Assembly (NCBI RefSeq): GCF_019038465.1
Contig: NZ_JAFKRH010000030.1
Span: 1 to 64,000 of the forward strand
Direction of reading: 5' to 3'
Source of the DNA: Synechococcus sp. CCY 0621
GTDB taxonomy: Bacteria; Cyanobacteriota; Cyanobacteriia; PCC-6307; Cyanobiaceae
DNA: 64,000 nt
Of the stretch, positions 44,850-53,406 are shown one piece after another; positions within the stretch are counted from its first letter, which is position 1; each line of letters opens with the position of its first letter. The notes under the pieces are model-generated. The model had not been told where the DNA came from and searched no databases. It worked only from the letters and a program-made list of their open reading frames with translations. A program made the position numbers and the translations under genes.

Positions 44850-46745
44850 TCAGAGGTAGAAGCCGACCGTAGTAACGACCCGGGTGCCGCGCTCTCGCAG
44901 GGCCCGCCGCAGGCGGATCGTCGACTGGTTGTGCAACAGGTTCTCCCAGCGGTGGCGGGTGACGAACACCGGCAGCACCACCATGCAGAAGGAGTGGCGG
45001 TCCTTGTGGTGCTGCTGCTCGAAGCGCCCCACGAACTGGGCCACCGGGTCCACCAGGGAGCGGTAGGGGGACTCCAGCACCTCCAGCGGAACGTCCGGCA
45101 GCTGGCGGCTCCACTGCTCGCGGAAGGCCTCGGCGCGGCCGTCACCGAGATCAACATGCACCGCCACCAGGTCGCTGGCGTTGCTGCGGGCAAAGCAGAG
45201 GGCCTCGAGGGTGCCGCGGTGCAGCTGGCCCACCAGGACCACCGTGGGGGTGCCGCCACCGGGGGGCGGCGAGGCCGGCAGTTGCAGGCGCTCAACGGTG
45301 TCAAGGCGCAGACGCCTGGCCACGGCGTCGTAGTGGGTGCGAATGCGGAGATACAGCATCACCAGCAGGGGGATCGCCACCACCACCACCCAGGCCCCAT
45401 GGGTGAACTTGCTGATCAGAAGGATCACCGCCACCACGGCGGTGATCGCTGCTCCGATGCCGTTGATCAGCGCCCGGGAGCGCCAGCCCCGGTCCTGCAG
45501 CTTCCACCAGTGCACCACCATCCCGGCCTGGGACAGGGTGAAACTGATGAACACCCCCACGGCATAGAGGGGGATCAGGCGGCTGACGCTGCCGTCGACG
45601 ATCACCAGCAACAGGCCGGCGAGGGCGCTGAGGGCAAAGATGCCGTTGCTGAACACCAGCCGGTCGCCCAGGGAGCACAGCTGGCGGGGCAGAAAGCCGT
45701 CCTGGGCCAGGAAAGCGGCCAGCCGCGGGAAATCGGCGTAGGCGGTGTTGGCAGCCAGCAGCAGGATCAGCAGCGTCGCCAGCTGCAACAGGAACAGCAG
45801 CGGACCATCTCCGAAGATCCGCTCCCCCAGCTGATAGAGCAGCGTGGGCCCGTTGTCCTCCACCACCAGCCCGGCCTGGCTGGCCAGGGCGCTGATACCG
45901 CTGAACATCAGGGCCAGCATCAGCACCATCACCACCAGGACGCGACGGGCGTTGCGCCATTCCACCGGCTTGAAGGCGCCGACACTGTCGCTGATCGCCT
46001 CGATGCCGGTGAGGGCGGCGCAACCGGAGCTGAAGGCCCGCATCAGCAGCAGGGGGCCAATGGCCTGCAGCCCCTGGCTGCCCTGGTGGGCGGCTTCCAG
46101 CAGCCGCTGCTGCTCCGCCAGCGGCAGGGGGGAGAGCTGGCCCAACCCCGTCTTGATGAACCCCGCCACCACGAGAGTGACGACGGCGCCCATGAACAGA
46201 AAAGTGGGCAGACTCAGCAACCTGGCACTGGAGCTCACACCCCGCAGGTTGGCGAGCATCACCAGCAGCACCGCCAGCAGGCAGAGGGGCACCCGTACCG
46301 CAGCCAGTCCGGGGACATAGGAGGTGAGGGCGGCGATGCCAGCGGCCACGCTCACCGCCACGGTCAGCACGTAATCAATGGAGAGCGACGCGCCGGCCAC
46401 CAGCCCCGCGGTCTGGCCGAGGTTCTGCTGCGAGACCCGGTAGGAGCCGCCCCCGTGCGGGTAGGCCTTGATCGTCTGCCGGTAGCTGCTGGCCACCACC
46501 AGCATCAGGGCCACGATCAGACCGGTGATCGGCAGGGTGAAGGGCAGGGCCGCCGCACCGCCCATCCCCAGCACCAGCACGATTTCCTGGGTGGCGTAGG
46601 CCACCGAGGAGAGGGCATCGGAGCTGAGGATCGCCAGGGCTTCGGCGTTGCTGTAGCGCTCCTCGTGATGGGCGCTGGTGGGCAGGGGAGAGCCGATCAA
46701 CCGGCGCCGCAGGGTGTCGAGGCGGGACATGCGGCGTCGGCCCAT
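44850..46745 (-). CDS. KimA-like potassium/APC-family transporter
   Basis: A 631-residue transporter closely resembling the plan of B. subtilis KimA: LAILSSDALSSVAYATQEI, YPHGGGSYRVSQQNLGQ, SIDYVLTVAVSVAAG, FSSGCAALTGIEAISDSVGA and ANTAYADFPRLAAFLAQDGF. KimA is a K+/H+ symporter inhibited by cyclic-di-AMP. The C-terminal soluble domain (about 485-631, VVLVGQLHRGTLEALCFARS) is a USP-like fold of the family. Start at ATG 46745 or 46730. Confidence 0.83.
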   Translation of the reverse strand: MGRRRMSRLDTLRRRLIGSPLPTSAHHEERYSNAEALAILSSDALSSVAYATQEIVLVLGMGGAAALPFTLPITGLIVALMLVVASSYRQTIKAYPHGGGSYRVSQQNLGQTAGLVAGASLSIDYVLTVAVSVAAGIAALTSYVPGLAAVRVPLCLLAVLLVMLANLRGVSSSARLLSLPTFLFMGAVVTLVVAGFIKTGLGQLSPLPLAEQQRLLEAAHQGSQGLQAIGPLLLMRAFSSGCAALTGIEAISDSVGAFKPVEWRNARRVLVVMVLMLALMFSGISALASQAGLVVEDNGPTLLYQLGERIFGDGPLLFLLQLATLLILLLAANTAYADFPRLAAFLAQDGFLPRQLCSLGDRLVFSNGIFALSALAGLLLVIVDGSVSRLIPLYAVGVFISFTLSQAGMVVHWWKLQDRGWRSRALINGIGAAITAVVAVILLISKFTHGAWVVVVAIPLLVMLYLRIRTHYDAVARRLRLDTVERLQLPASPPPGGGTPTVVLVGQLHRGTLEALCFARSNASDLVAVHVDLGDGRAEAFREQWSRQLPDVPLEVLESPYRSLVDPVAQFVGRFEQQHHKDRHSFCMVVLPVFVTRHRWENLLHNQSTIRLRRALRERGTRVVTTVGFYL

Positions 46746-46835
46746 CCTGTGAATGCCTTAGGACGCTAAGGGCCGTGGGCTCGACCGTCCTGCGCGCCCC
46801 AACCCGCCCGCTTCCGGCCTGGGCTGATCGGCGCC

Positions 46836-46943
46836 ATGGGACCAACCTCGCTGTTGAGCACCCTCCTAATCCTGTTGATGGGCGTGCTGCTGGAGCGGCG
46901 ATTGCAGCGCAGCGAGCCTGTCCTGGAGCGGACGCATCGCTGA
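46836..46943 (+). CDS. Possible 35-residue single-helix membrane peptide
   Basis: ATG 46836 opens a 35-codon frame encoding a hydrophobic helix (SLLSTLLILLMGVLLERR) followed by a charged tail (RSEPVLERTHR). The size and layout fit small cyanobacterial membrane peptides. It lies alone between the divergent KimA-like and P-type ATPase genes. No clear Shine-Dalgarno sequence is visible, so it may be chance. Confidence 0.35.
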   Translation: MGPTSLLSTLLILLMGVLLERRLQRSEPVLERTHR

Positions 46944-46975
46944 CGAACACCACTGCAGGGTGAGACTAATGTTCG

Positions 46976-46993
46976 GGCGATTCGTGAATCGCC
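46976..46993. promoter_or_regulatory. Perfect inverted repeat just upstream of the P-type ATPase gene
   Basis: GGCGATTC (46976-46983), GT, GAATCGCC (46986-46993): two perfect 8-base arms ending three bases before the TTG start of the ATPase. It covers the place where the ribosome binds, so it could be an operator or an RNA hairpin limiting translation. Confidence 0.5.
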
Positions 46994-46996
46994 ACG

Positions 46997-49762
46997 TTGA
47001 ACACCGCCACGACCGCGAGCCCCTGGCACGCCCTGGCTCCTGAGGAATGCCTCAAGGGCCTGGAGGCCAGCGCCGACGGCCTGAGCACGGCCCAATGTGC
47101 CGAGCGGCTGGCCAGGGTGGGGCTGAACCGGTTGGAGCTCAAGGCCGGCCGCAGCAACCTGCGCATCCTCTGGGATCAGTTCAGCAACGTGATGCTGATC
47201 ATGCTGCTGGCCGTGGCGGCGGTGTCGGCCGGTGTGGCCTATGCGGCCCAGCGCTTCCCCAAGGACGCGATCGCCATCGTGCTGATCGTGGGCCTCAACG
47301 CCCTGCTGGGCTACCTGCAGGAAAGCCGCGCCCAGCAGGCGCTGCAGGCCCTGCGCGACATGGCCCAACCCCTGGTGACCGTGCGGCGTGACGGCATCTG
47401 GGAGCGGCTGCCCAGCGAGCAGCTGGTGCCGGGGGATCTGATCCGGGTGGAAGCCGGTGACAGGGTGCCCGCCGATGCCCGCCTGCTGGAGGTGGCCGAG
47501 CTGGGCCTGCGGGAGGCAGCCCTCACCGGCGAGGCCGAAGCGGTGAACAAGCTGGCCATGCTGGTGCTCGATCCCACCACCCCGGTCCTGGAGCGCCAGA
47601 ACTGTCTGTTCCAGGGCACCGAAGTGGTACGCGGCCGCGGGCTGGCGGTGGTCAGCGCCACCGGCATGGACACCGAACTGGGCAAGATCGCCCAGATGAT
47701 CAACACGGCGGGTGGCGAGACCACGCCGCTGCAGGAACGGCTCGACGGGCTGGCCAACGTGCTGGTGGTCTCCGCCCTCGCCCTGGTGGCCGTGGTGGTG
47801 CTACTGGGCTGGTTGCTGGGGCAGCGCCTGCTGGATCTGCTGGAGGTGGCCCTGTCGATGGCGGTGGCGATCGTGCCCGAAGGGCTGCCGGCGGTGATCA
47901 CCGTGACCCTGGCGATCGGCACCCAGCGGATGGTGCAGCGCGCCGCCCTGATCCGCCGCCTGCCGGCGGTGGAAGCCCTGGGTTCGGTCACGGTGATCTG
48001 CACCGACAAGACCGGCACCCTCACCCTCAACCGCCAGGTGGTCCAGGAGCTGCGCAGCGGCACCACGGCGCTTGCGGTCAGCGGCAACGGCTACGACCCC
48101 CACGGGGACTTCCGGGCCACCGACCTGGCCCCGCCCGCTGGAGCCGAGGGCGGTCTGGCCCCAGGCGGCCGGAACCTGCTGCTCCAGGCCGGGGTGCTCT
48201 GCAGCGACGCCGAACTCAAGCAGGAACCCGACGGCCGCTGGGAGATCCTTGGCGATCCCACCGAGGGGGCTCTGGTGGTGGCGGCGGCAAAGGCCGACCT
48301 GGATGGTTTCGCCCTGCGCAGCCATTACAAGCGCGACGCCGAGATCCCCTTCAGCTCCGAGCGCCAGCTGATGGCTGTCTGGGTGCTGGACCCCGACGGC
48401 AGCCTGCAGGCCCCCCTGGGGGACACGGCGGCCGGCTCCACCACCTTGATGATCAGCAAGGGGGCCCCCGAGGTGATCCTCGGCACCTGTGATCGCTGGC
48501 TCGACGCCTCCGGCGTTGCTCCCCTGAGCGACGACCAGCGCCAGTGGTGGCTGGACCAGGCCCGCGATCTGGCCGCCTCCGGCCTGCGGGTGCTCGCCTT
48601 CGCCTGCGCCCCTCACCACCCCAGCCCCGAACACGAACTGGAGCACCAGGTGCTGCTGGGGCTGATGGCCCAGCTGGATCCGGCCCGCCCCGAGGTGGCC
48701 ATGGCGGTCGCCCGCTGCCGGGAAGCTGGCATCCGCCCGGTGATGATCACCGGCGACCACCCCCTCACGGCCCGGGCCATCGGCGTCAACATCGGCCTGG
48801 TGGAACCTGGCGCCGAAGTGGTGCTCGGCCGGCAGCTGGAGGAGGCCGATGCCGCCGGGCTGGCCGCGATCGTCGCCCGCTGCAACATCTATGCCCGGGT
48901 GCCGCCCGAACAGAAGCTGCGCATCGTCAAGGCCCTGCAGGGCCTGGGCCAGGTGGTGGCCATGACCGGTGATGGTGTCAACGACGCCCCAGCCCTCAAG
49001 CAGGCCCACATCGGCGTGGCCATGGGCATCACCGGCACCGAGGTGAGCAAGGAGGCTTCCGACATGGTGCTGCTTGACGACAATTTCGCCACGATCGTCA
49101 ACGCCGTGGAGCAGGGCCGGCTGGTGTACGCCAACATCCGCCGCTTCATCAAATACATCCTCGGCAGCAATGTCGGCGAGCTGATCACCATCGGCTCCGC
49201 CCCCCTGCTCGGTCTGATGGGCGTGCCGATGACCCCCATCCAGATCCTCTGGATGAACCTCGTCACCGATGGGGTTCCCGCCCTGGCCCTGGCCCTGGAG
49301 CCCGGGGAGGCCGGCCTGATGCAACGCCCCCCCGCCGAGCCCGGTGAATCGATCTTCGCCAGAGGGATCGGCAGCTACATCCTGCGCATCGGCGTGGTGT
49401 TCGCCGCCATCACAATCACGATGATGGTGCTGGCCTCCCGCGCTGGCGCCCCCTGGAAGACGATGGTCTTCACGATGCTGTGCCTGGCCCAGATGGGTCA
49501 TGCCCTGGCCGCCCGCAGCGACCGTCCGCTGGTGCAGGTGAATCCCTTCACCAACCCCTGGCTGCTCGGGGCGGTGGTCTTCACCACGCTGCTGCAGTTG
49601 TCCCTGCTCTACGTCCCGGCGCTTGCCAAATTCTTTGGCACCGTGCCGCTCTCGGCCCGTGATCTGGGCATCTGCGTGGGCTTCAGTCTGGTGTTCTTCC
49701 TGTACCTGGAACTGGAGAAAGTTTGGCGGCTGTGGCGCCGCCGCCGCAGCGCCAACGCCTGA
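46997..49762 (+). CDS. P2-type cation-transporting ATPase (Ca2+-ATPase/PacL-like)
   Basis: A 921-residue P-type ATPase. It shows TGEAEAVNK, the phosphorylation site ICTDKTGTLT, KGAPEVIL, MITGDHPLTARAIG and TGDGVNDAPALKQAHIGVAMG. Ion-site residues in PEGLPAVIT (M4), SNVGELITI (M5) and WMNLVTDGVPAL (M6) match Ca2+ pumps; the residue aligned with SERCA Glu908 in M8 appears to be Gln, pointing to one Ca2+ site as in SPCA/PMR1 types. It is expected in the plasma membrane. The start is TTG 46997, directly after a palindrome. Na+ or Mn2+ transport cannot be excluded. Confidence 0.85.
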   Translation: MNTATTASPWHALAPEECLKGLEASADGLSTAQCAERLARVGLNRLELKAGRSNLRILWDQFSNVMLIMLLAVAAVSAGVAYAAQRFPKDAIAIVLIVGLNALLGYLQESRAQQALQALRDMAQPLVTVRRDGIWERLPSEQLVPGDLIRVEAGDRVPADARLLEVAELGLREAALTGEAEAVNKLAMLVLDPTTPVLERQNCLFQGTEVVRGRGLAVVSATGMDTELGKIAQMINTAGGETTPLQERLDGLANVLVVSALALVAVVVLLGWLLGQRLLDLLEVALSMAVAIVPEGLPAVITVTLAIGTQRMVQRAALIRRLPAVEALGSVTVICTDKTGTLTLNRQVVQELRSGTTALAVSGNGYDPHGDFRATDLAPPAGAEGGLAPGGRNLLLQAGVLCSDAELKQEPDGRWEILGDPTEGALVVAAAKADLDGFALRSHYKRDAEIPFSSERQLMAVWVLDPDGSLQAPLGDTAAGSTTLMISKGAPEVILGTCDRWLDASGVAPLSDDQRQWWLDQARDLAASGLRVLAFACAPHHPSPEHELEHQVLLGLMAQLDPARPEVAMAVARCREAGIRPVMITGDHPLTARAIGVNIGLVEPGAEVVLGRQLEEADAAGLAAIVARCNIYARVPPEQKLRIVKALQGLGQVVAMTGDGVNDAPALKQAHIGVAMGITGTEVSKEASDMVLLDDNFATIVNAVEQGRLVYANIRRFIKYILGSNVGELITIGSAPLLGLMGVPMTPIQILWMNLVTDGVPALALALEPGEAGLMQRPPAEPGESIFARGIGSYILRIGVVFAAITITMMVLASRAGAPWKTMVFTMLCLAQMGHALAARSDRPLVQVNPFTNPWLLGAVVFTTLLQLSLLYVPALAKFFGTVPLSARDLGICVGFSLVFFLYLELEKVWRLWRRRRSANA

Positions 49763-49933
49763 AGCCTGGGCCGCCTTGCCCAGGGGGGCGGCCGCCTCAG
49801 AAGAGGGCTGACTGATAACGACAGCTTGCAGATCCCATAGGACTTTCCTTTTCGGAAAGGTCTCCGCCAGGCGCCCGGGATCTTAGTGTTCGCCACCACG
49901 TGGGCCATCTCCGGTCCCGATTGTTCTCCCGCC
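49763..49933 (+). promoter_or_regulatory. Upstream region of the CO2-uptake operon with two inverted repeats
   Basis: This 171-base gap contains GGCCGCC (49769-49775) pairing with GGCGGCC (49787-49793), a GC-rich hairpin without a T-run that may end the ATPase transcript. CTTTCC (49843-49848) pairs with GGAAAG (49854-49859) in a more AT-rich stretch that may be part of the operon promoter. CO2-uptake operons of this kind are usually controlled by LysR-type regulators (CcmR/CmpR), but I see no certain binding site. Confidence 0.4.
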
Positions 49934-51850
49934 ATGACCCTGCTCCTCGCCCAGACGGCCTGGCTGGTTCCGCTGTATCCGCTGTTGGCGTCCCTGCTGT
50001 CGCTTCTGTGGTCTCCGGGGCTGATCTCGCGCACGGGTCCACGCCCCTGCGGCTATCTCAACCTCAGCCTGGTGAGCGTGGCGTTCGTCCATAGCGCCGC
50101 CGCCCTGATGGCCCTCCATTCCAATTCCGCCGCCGGTGCCGCTGCCCTCTACAAGCCCCTCACCTTCGGCTGGACCTGGCTGGAGACCGCCGGGCTGAAG
50201 GTGGGCTTCGACGGCCTGATCACCGAGCCGGCCCTGATCGCGATGACGGTGATCACCGGCCTGCATGTGCTGGTGCAGATCTATTCCATCGGCTATCTGG
50301 AAATGGACTGGGGCTGGCCCCGCTTCTTCGGTTCCCTGAGCTTCTTCGAGGCTGGTCTGTGCGCCCTGGTGCTCACGGATTCGCTGTTCTTCAGCTATGT
50401 GATCCTCGAACTGCTCACCCTCGGCACCTACCTGATCGTGGGCACCTGGTACAACCAGCCCCTGGTTGTGAAGGGCGCCAGGGATGCCTTCCTCACCAAG
50501 CGGATCGGCGACCTGATCCTGCTGGCGGGCCTGATCGCCCTGCTGCCGATCACCGGCACCTGGAACTTCCACGGGCTGCAGGCCTGGGCCGCCGATCAGG
50601 TCAACAACGGCAACCCCCTTCCCCAGGTTCTGCCGTTGATCCTGCTGGCCTTGATCGCCGGGCCGATGGGCAAGTGCGCCCAGATCCCCCTGCACCTGTG
50701 GCTCGATGAGGCCATGGAGAGCCCCTTGCCCTCCACCGTGCTCCGGAACTCGGTGGTGGTGGTGGGCGGCGCCTGGGTGCTGCTGCGGCTCGAGCCCCTG
50801 ATCGAACTGAGCCCCCTGGTGCAGACCGTGCTCGTGATCGTGGGCGGAACCACTGCGCTGGTGGCCTCCCTGATCGCCCTCGCCCAGATCGATGTCAAAC
50901 GCGCCCTCTCCTTCCTGGTGAGCAGCTGGCTCGGCCTGCTGTTCGTGGCGGTGGGTCTGGGCGGCATCAGCGTGGCCGATCACCTGATGCTGGTGTATCC
51001 CCTGCCGATGGCGCTGATGTTGATGGTGATCGGCGCCATCGTGATCACCAACGTCACCCAGGACCTCACCCAGCTGGGGGGCCTGTGGAGCAAGCGTCCG
51101 CTGATGGGCCTGGCCTTCCTCACAGGCGCCGCCGGCCTGATGGCCTTGCCGCCGTTCGGTGGCTTCGCCGCCCTGCGCGAGCTCATGGAGCTGACGGCCG
51201 AGAGCTCCCATCCGGTGTTGCTCGGTTGCCTGGTGCTGTTCACCAATGCCCTGATCAGCGCCGGCCTGATCCGGGTGTTCGGACTGATCTGGGGCGGGCG
51301 TCCGTCGGTGTTCACCACCCGCTCCGCGGAGGTGCTGTGGCTGATGGCCCTGCCCACCTTCGTGCTCATGGGTCTGGTGCTGCACCTGCCGCAGCTGATG
51401 GTGATCAACGGCGTCTTCGCCCTGTCCCCCCTTCCGGGCTGGGGTCCGCTGGCGGTGCCTCTTCTGATCTCAACCCTCGTGGGCGTCGGCCTCTCGGCGG
51501 CCTTTTACCTGCGGCCCCACCCCCTGGCCCATCTGCCCGCCGCCCTCGGCGGCCTGCAGGACTGGCTGGCCCACGACATGCAGACCGAGCGCTTCTACCA
51601 CCGCACCGTGGTGTGGCTGGTGGTGGCCCTGGCCCGGCTCAGCGCCTGGTCGGATGACCGGCTGATCGAGGGCTTCAGTGGTGCCTCCGGCAGTGCCGCC
51701 CTCGAGGGTGCACGCCGTCTCAGCTTCACCACCTCAGGCCGCACCCAGGCCTATGCCCTCACCCTCGTTCTCGGGGTGCTGCTGATGGCCGCCTGGCTGC
51801 TGGCCTCCGCCCCTTCCGTTCCGTCCGAACTCATTCGCCCGTTCCGCTGA
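49934..51850 (+). CDS. ndhF3: NAD(P)H dehydrogenase subunit NdhF, CO2-uptake type
   Basis: A 638-residue antiporter-like membrane subunit of the NDH-1 complex specialised in CO2 hydration (NDH-1MS class). The NADH-5 core is visible (SLSFFEAGLCALVLTDSLFF, GPMGKCAQIPLHLWLDEAM with the conserved lysine, ALAQIDVKRALSF). ATG 49934 was chosen over an upstream frame. The downstream order D-CupA-CupS matches the inducible high-affinity system, hence the F3 label; assignment to F4 would need a phylogeny. Confidence 0.87.
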   Translation: MTLLLAQTAWLVPLYPLLASLLSLLWSPGLISRTGPRPCGYLNLSLVSVAFVHSAAALMALHSNSAAGAAALYKPLTFGWTWLETAGLKVGFDGLITEPALIAMTVITGLHVLVQIYSIGYLEMDWGWPRFFGSLSFFEAGLCALVLTDSLFFSYVILELLTLGTYLIVGTWYNQPLVVKGARDAFLTKRIGDLILLAGLIALLPITGTWNFHGLQAWAADQVNNGNPLPQVLPLILLALIAGPMGKCAQIPLHLWLDEAMESPLPSTVLRNSVVVVGGAWVLLRLEPLIELSPLVQTVLVIVGGTTALVASLIALAQIDVKRALSFLVSSWLGLLFVAVGLGGISVADHLMLVYPLPMALMLMVIGAIVITNVTQDLTQLGGLWSKRPLMGLAFLTGAAGLMALPPFGGFAALRELMELTAESSHPVLLGCLVLFTNALISAGLIRVFGLIWGGRPSVFTTRSAEVLWLMALPTFVLMGLVLHLPQLMVINGVFALSPLPGWGPLAVPLLISTLVGVGLSAAFYLRPHPLAHLPAALGGLQDWLAHDMQTERFYHRTVVWLVVALARLSAWSDDRLIEGFSGASGSAALEGARRLSFTTSGRTQAYALTLVLGVLLMAAWLLASAPSVPSELIRPFR

Positions 51851-53406
51851 TGGGATCGTCCTCGCTCCTGCTTCTCCTGGCCGCACCCCTGGCCGGCACC
51901 CTGCTGCTGCCCCTGCTGCCGGCAACCGTTCCTTCCGTTCGGGTCCGTGGCATCGCGGCCCTGTTCGGCGCCCTTCAGCTGCTGGTGGGCCTGCTCTGTT
52001 GGCAGCACCCCCCCGCCGACCTGCAGCTGTCCTGGCTGCCGAAACTCGGGCTCAGGCTCGATCTCGGTCTGGATGGCCTCTCGCTGCCGCTGGTGCTGCT
52101 CACCGCGCTGATCACCTCTCATTCGATCCTCTCGGCAGCGGCTGACCAGTCCCGGCCGCGGCTGTTCTTCTCGCTGATGCTGGCCACCAACCTGGGTGTC
52201 GTCGCGGGTTTGCTGGCCCGCAACGCCCTGCTGTTCCTCCTGGCCTTCGAGCTGGTGTTGATCCCGATCACCCTGCTGGTGGCGGTCTGGGGGGGCGAGA
52301 AACGGGCCGGTGCCGCGGTGCGTTTCCTGCTCTACAGCGCCGTCTCCGGCCTGGCCCTGCTGGCGGCCGTGCTGGCCTTCGCCTGGTTCAATCCCGCCGG
52401 TCCGCTCTTCGCCTTCGAGGATCTTCGCCAGGCCCAGTTCTCCCCCACGGCCCAACGCTGGATCCTGGCCTTGCTGCTGCTTTCCTTCGGCCTGAAGCTT
52501 CCCGTCTTTCCCCTGCACGGCTGGCAGCCCTTCACCTACGGCCAGGCCCCCACCCCTGTGGTGATGCTGCTGGCTGGCTCCGTCTCCAAGCTGGGCGCCT
52601 ACGGCCTGCTGCGTTTCGGCGTGGGCTTCCTCCCGGACACCTGGGCCGCCTGGTCGCCCTGGATCGCCGCCGCCGGCGCCATCAGCGCGGTGTACGGGGC
52701 GCTCAACGCCATCGCCCAGAGCGACATCCGCCGCCTGATGGCCTACAGCTCCCTCGGCCACATGGGCCTCCTGGTGCTGGGGCTCTCCGCCGCCACCCCC
52801 CTCAGCCTGCAGGGCGCGGTGGCCCAGATGCTCGCCCACGGCATGATCGTGGCCCTGCTGTTCGCCTGCGTGGGGCTGATCGAGCGCAAGACCGGCACCA
52901 CCGCCATCCCGGAGCTCTCGGGCCTGATGAATCCGCTGCGCGGGCTGCCCTTCACCATGGGCATGCTGCTGCTGGCCATGATGGCGGCCGCCGGCATCCC
53001 CGGCCTGGCGGGCTTCCCGGCCGAGCTGCTGGTGTTCGAGGGCAGCTGGACCACCTTCCCCCGCGCCACCCTGGTGAGCCTGATCGCCTCGGGCTTCACC
53101 GCCGTCTACGCCATCCGCCTCTTCAACAGGGTGGGCTTCGGCCGCCTCGACAACGAGCGTGCCGACTGGAGCTCCACCTGCTGGAGCGAGCGGGCGCCGG
53201 CCATGGCCCTCACCGTTCTGGTGATCGCGGCGGGGCTCTGGCCTACGGCCCTCACGGGCTGGAGTGAGACCGAATCCACGGGTCTGGCCCTGCGCACCCA
53301 GCCGTTCCTCAGCCGGGATGCCGCCCAGCCCCTCACCCTCGCCGCCGCCGCCTCCCCCCTGGTCGCCGTCACCCTCCCTTCCGCCTCGGAGCTGCGCACG
53401 TCATGA
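51850..53406 (+). CDS. ndhD3: NAD(P)H dehydrogenase subunit NdhD, CO2-uptake type
   Basis: A 518-residue membrane subunit with about 14 helices. LGLRLDLGLDGLSLPLVLLT, FAFELVLIPITLLV-like residues and IAQSDIRRLMAYSSLGHMG are typical of NdhD. It starts on the last base of the ndhF3 stop and overlaps cupA by four bases. It pairs with NdhF and the Cup protein in the thylakoid or plasma membrane to couple electron flow to conversion of CO2 into bicarbonate. Confidence 0.88.
   Translation: MGSSSLLLLLAAPLAGTLLLPLLPATVPSVRVRGIAALFGALQLLVGLLCWQHPPADLQLSWLPKLGLRLDLGLDGLSLPLVLLTALITSHSILSAAADQSRPRLFFSLMLATNLGVVAGLLARNALLFLLAFELVLIPITLLVAVWGGEKRAGAAVRFLLYSAVSGLALLAAVLAFAWFNPAGPLFAFEDLRQAQFSPTAQRWILALLLLSFGLKLPVFPLHGWQPFTYGQAPTPVVMLLAGSVSKLGAYGLLRFGVGFLPDTWAAWSPWIAAAGAISAVYGALNAIAQSDIRRLMAYSSLGHMGLLVLGLSAATPLSLQGAVAQMLAHGMIVALLFACVGLIERKTGTTAIPELSGLMNPLRGLPFTMGMLLLAMMAAAGIPGLAGFPAELLVFEGSWTTFPRATLVSLIASGFTAVYAIRLFNRVGFGRLDNERADWSSTCWSERAPAMALTVLVIAAGLWPTALTGWSETESTGLALRTQPFLSRDAAQPLTLAAAASPLVAVTLPSASELRTS

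Noticed and set aside
44931-46769. 612-codon plus-strand open frame opposite the KimA-like gene
   Set aside because: Product is dominated by Gln, His and Gly repeats, typical of the antisense frame of a hydrophobic protein gene.
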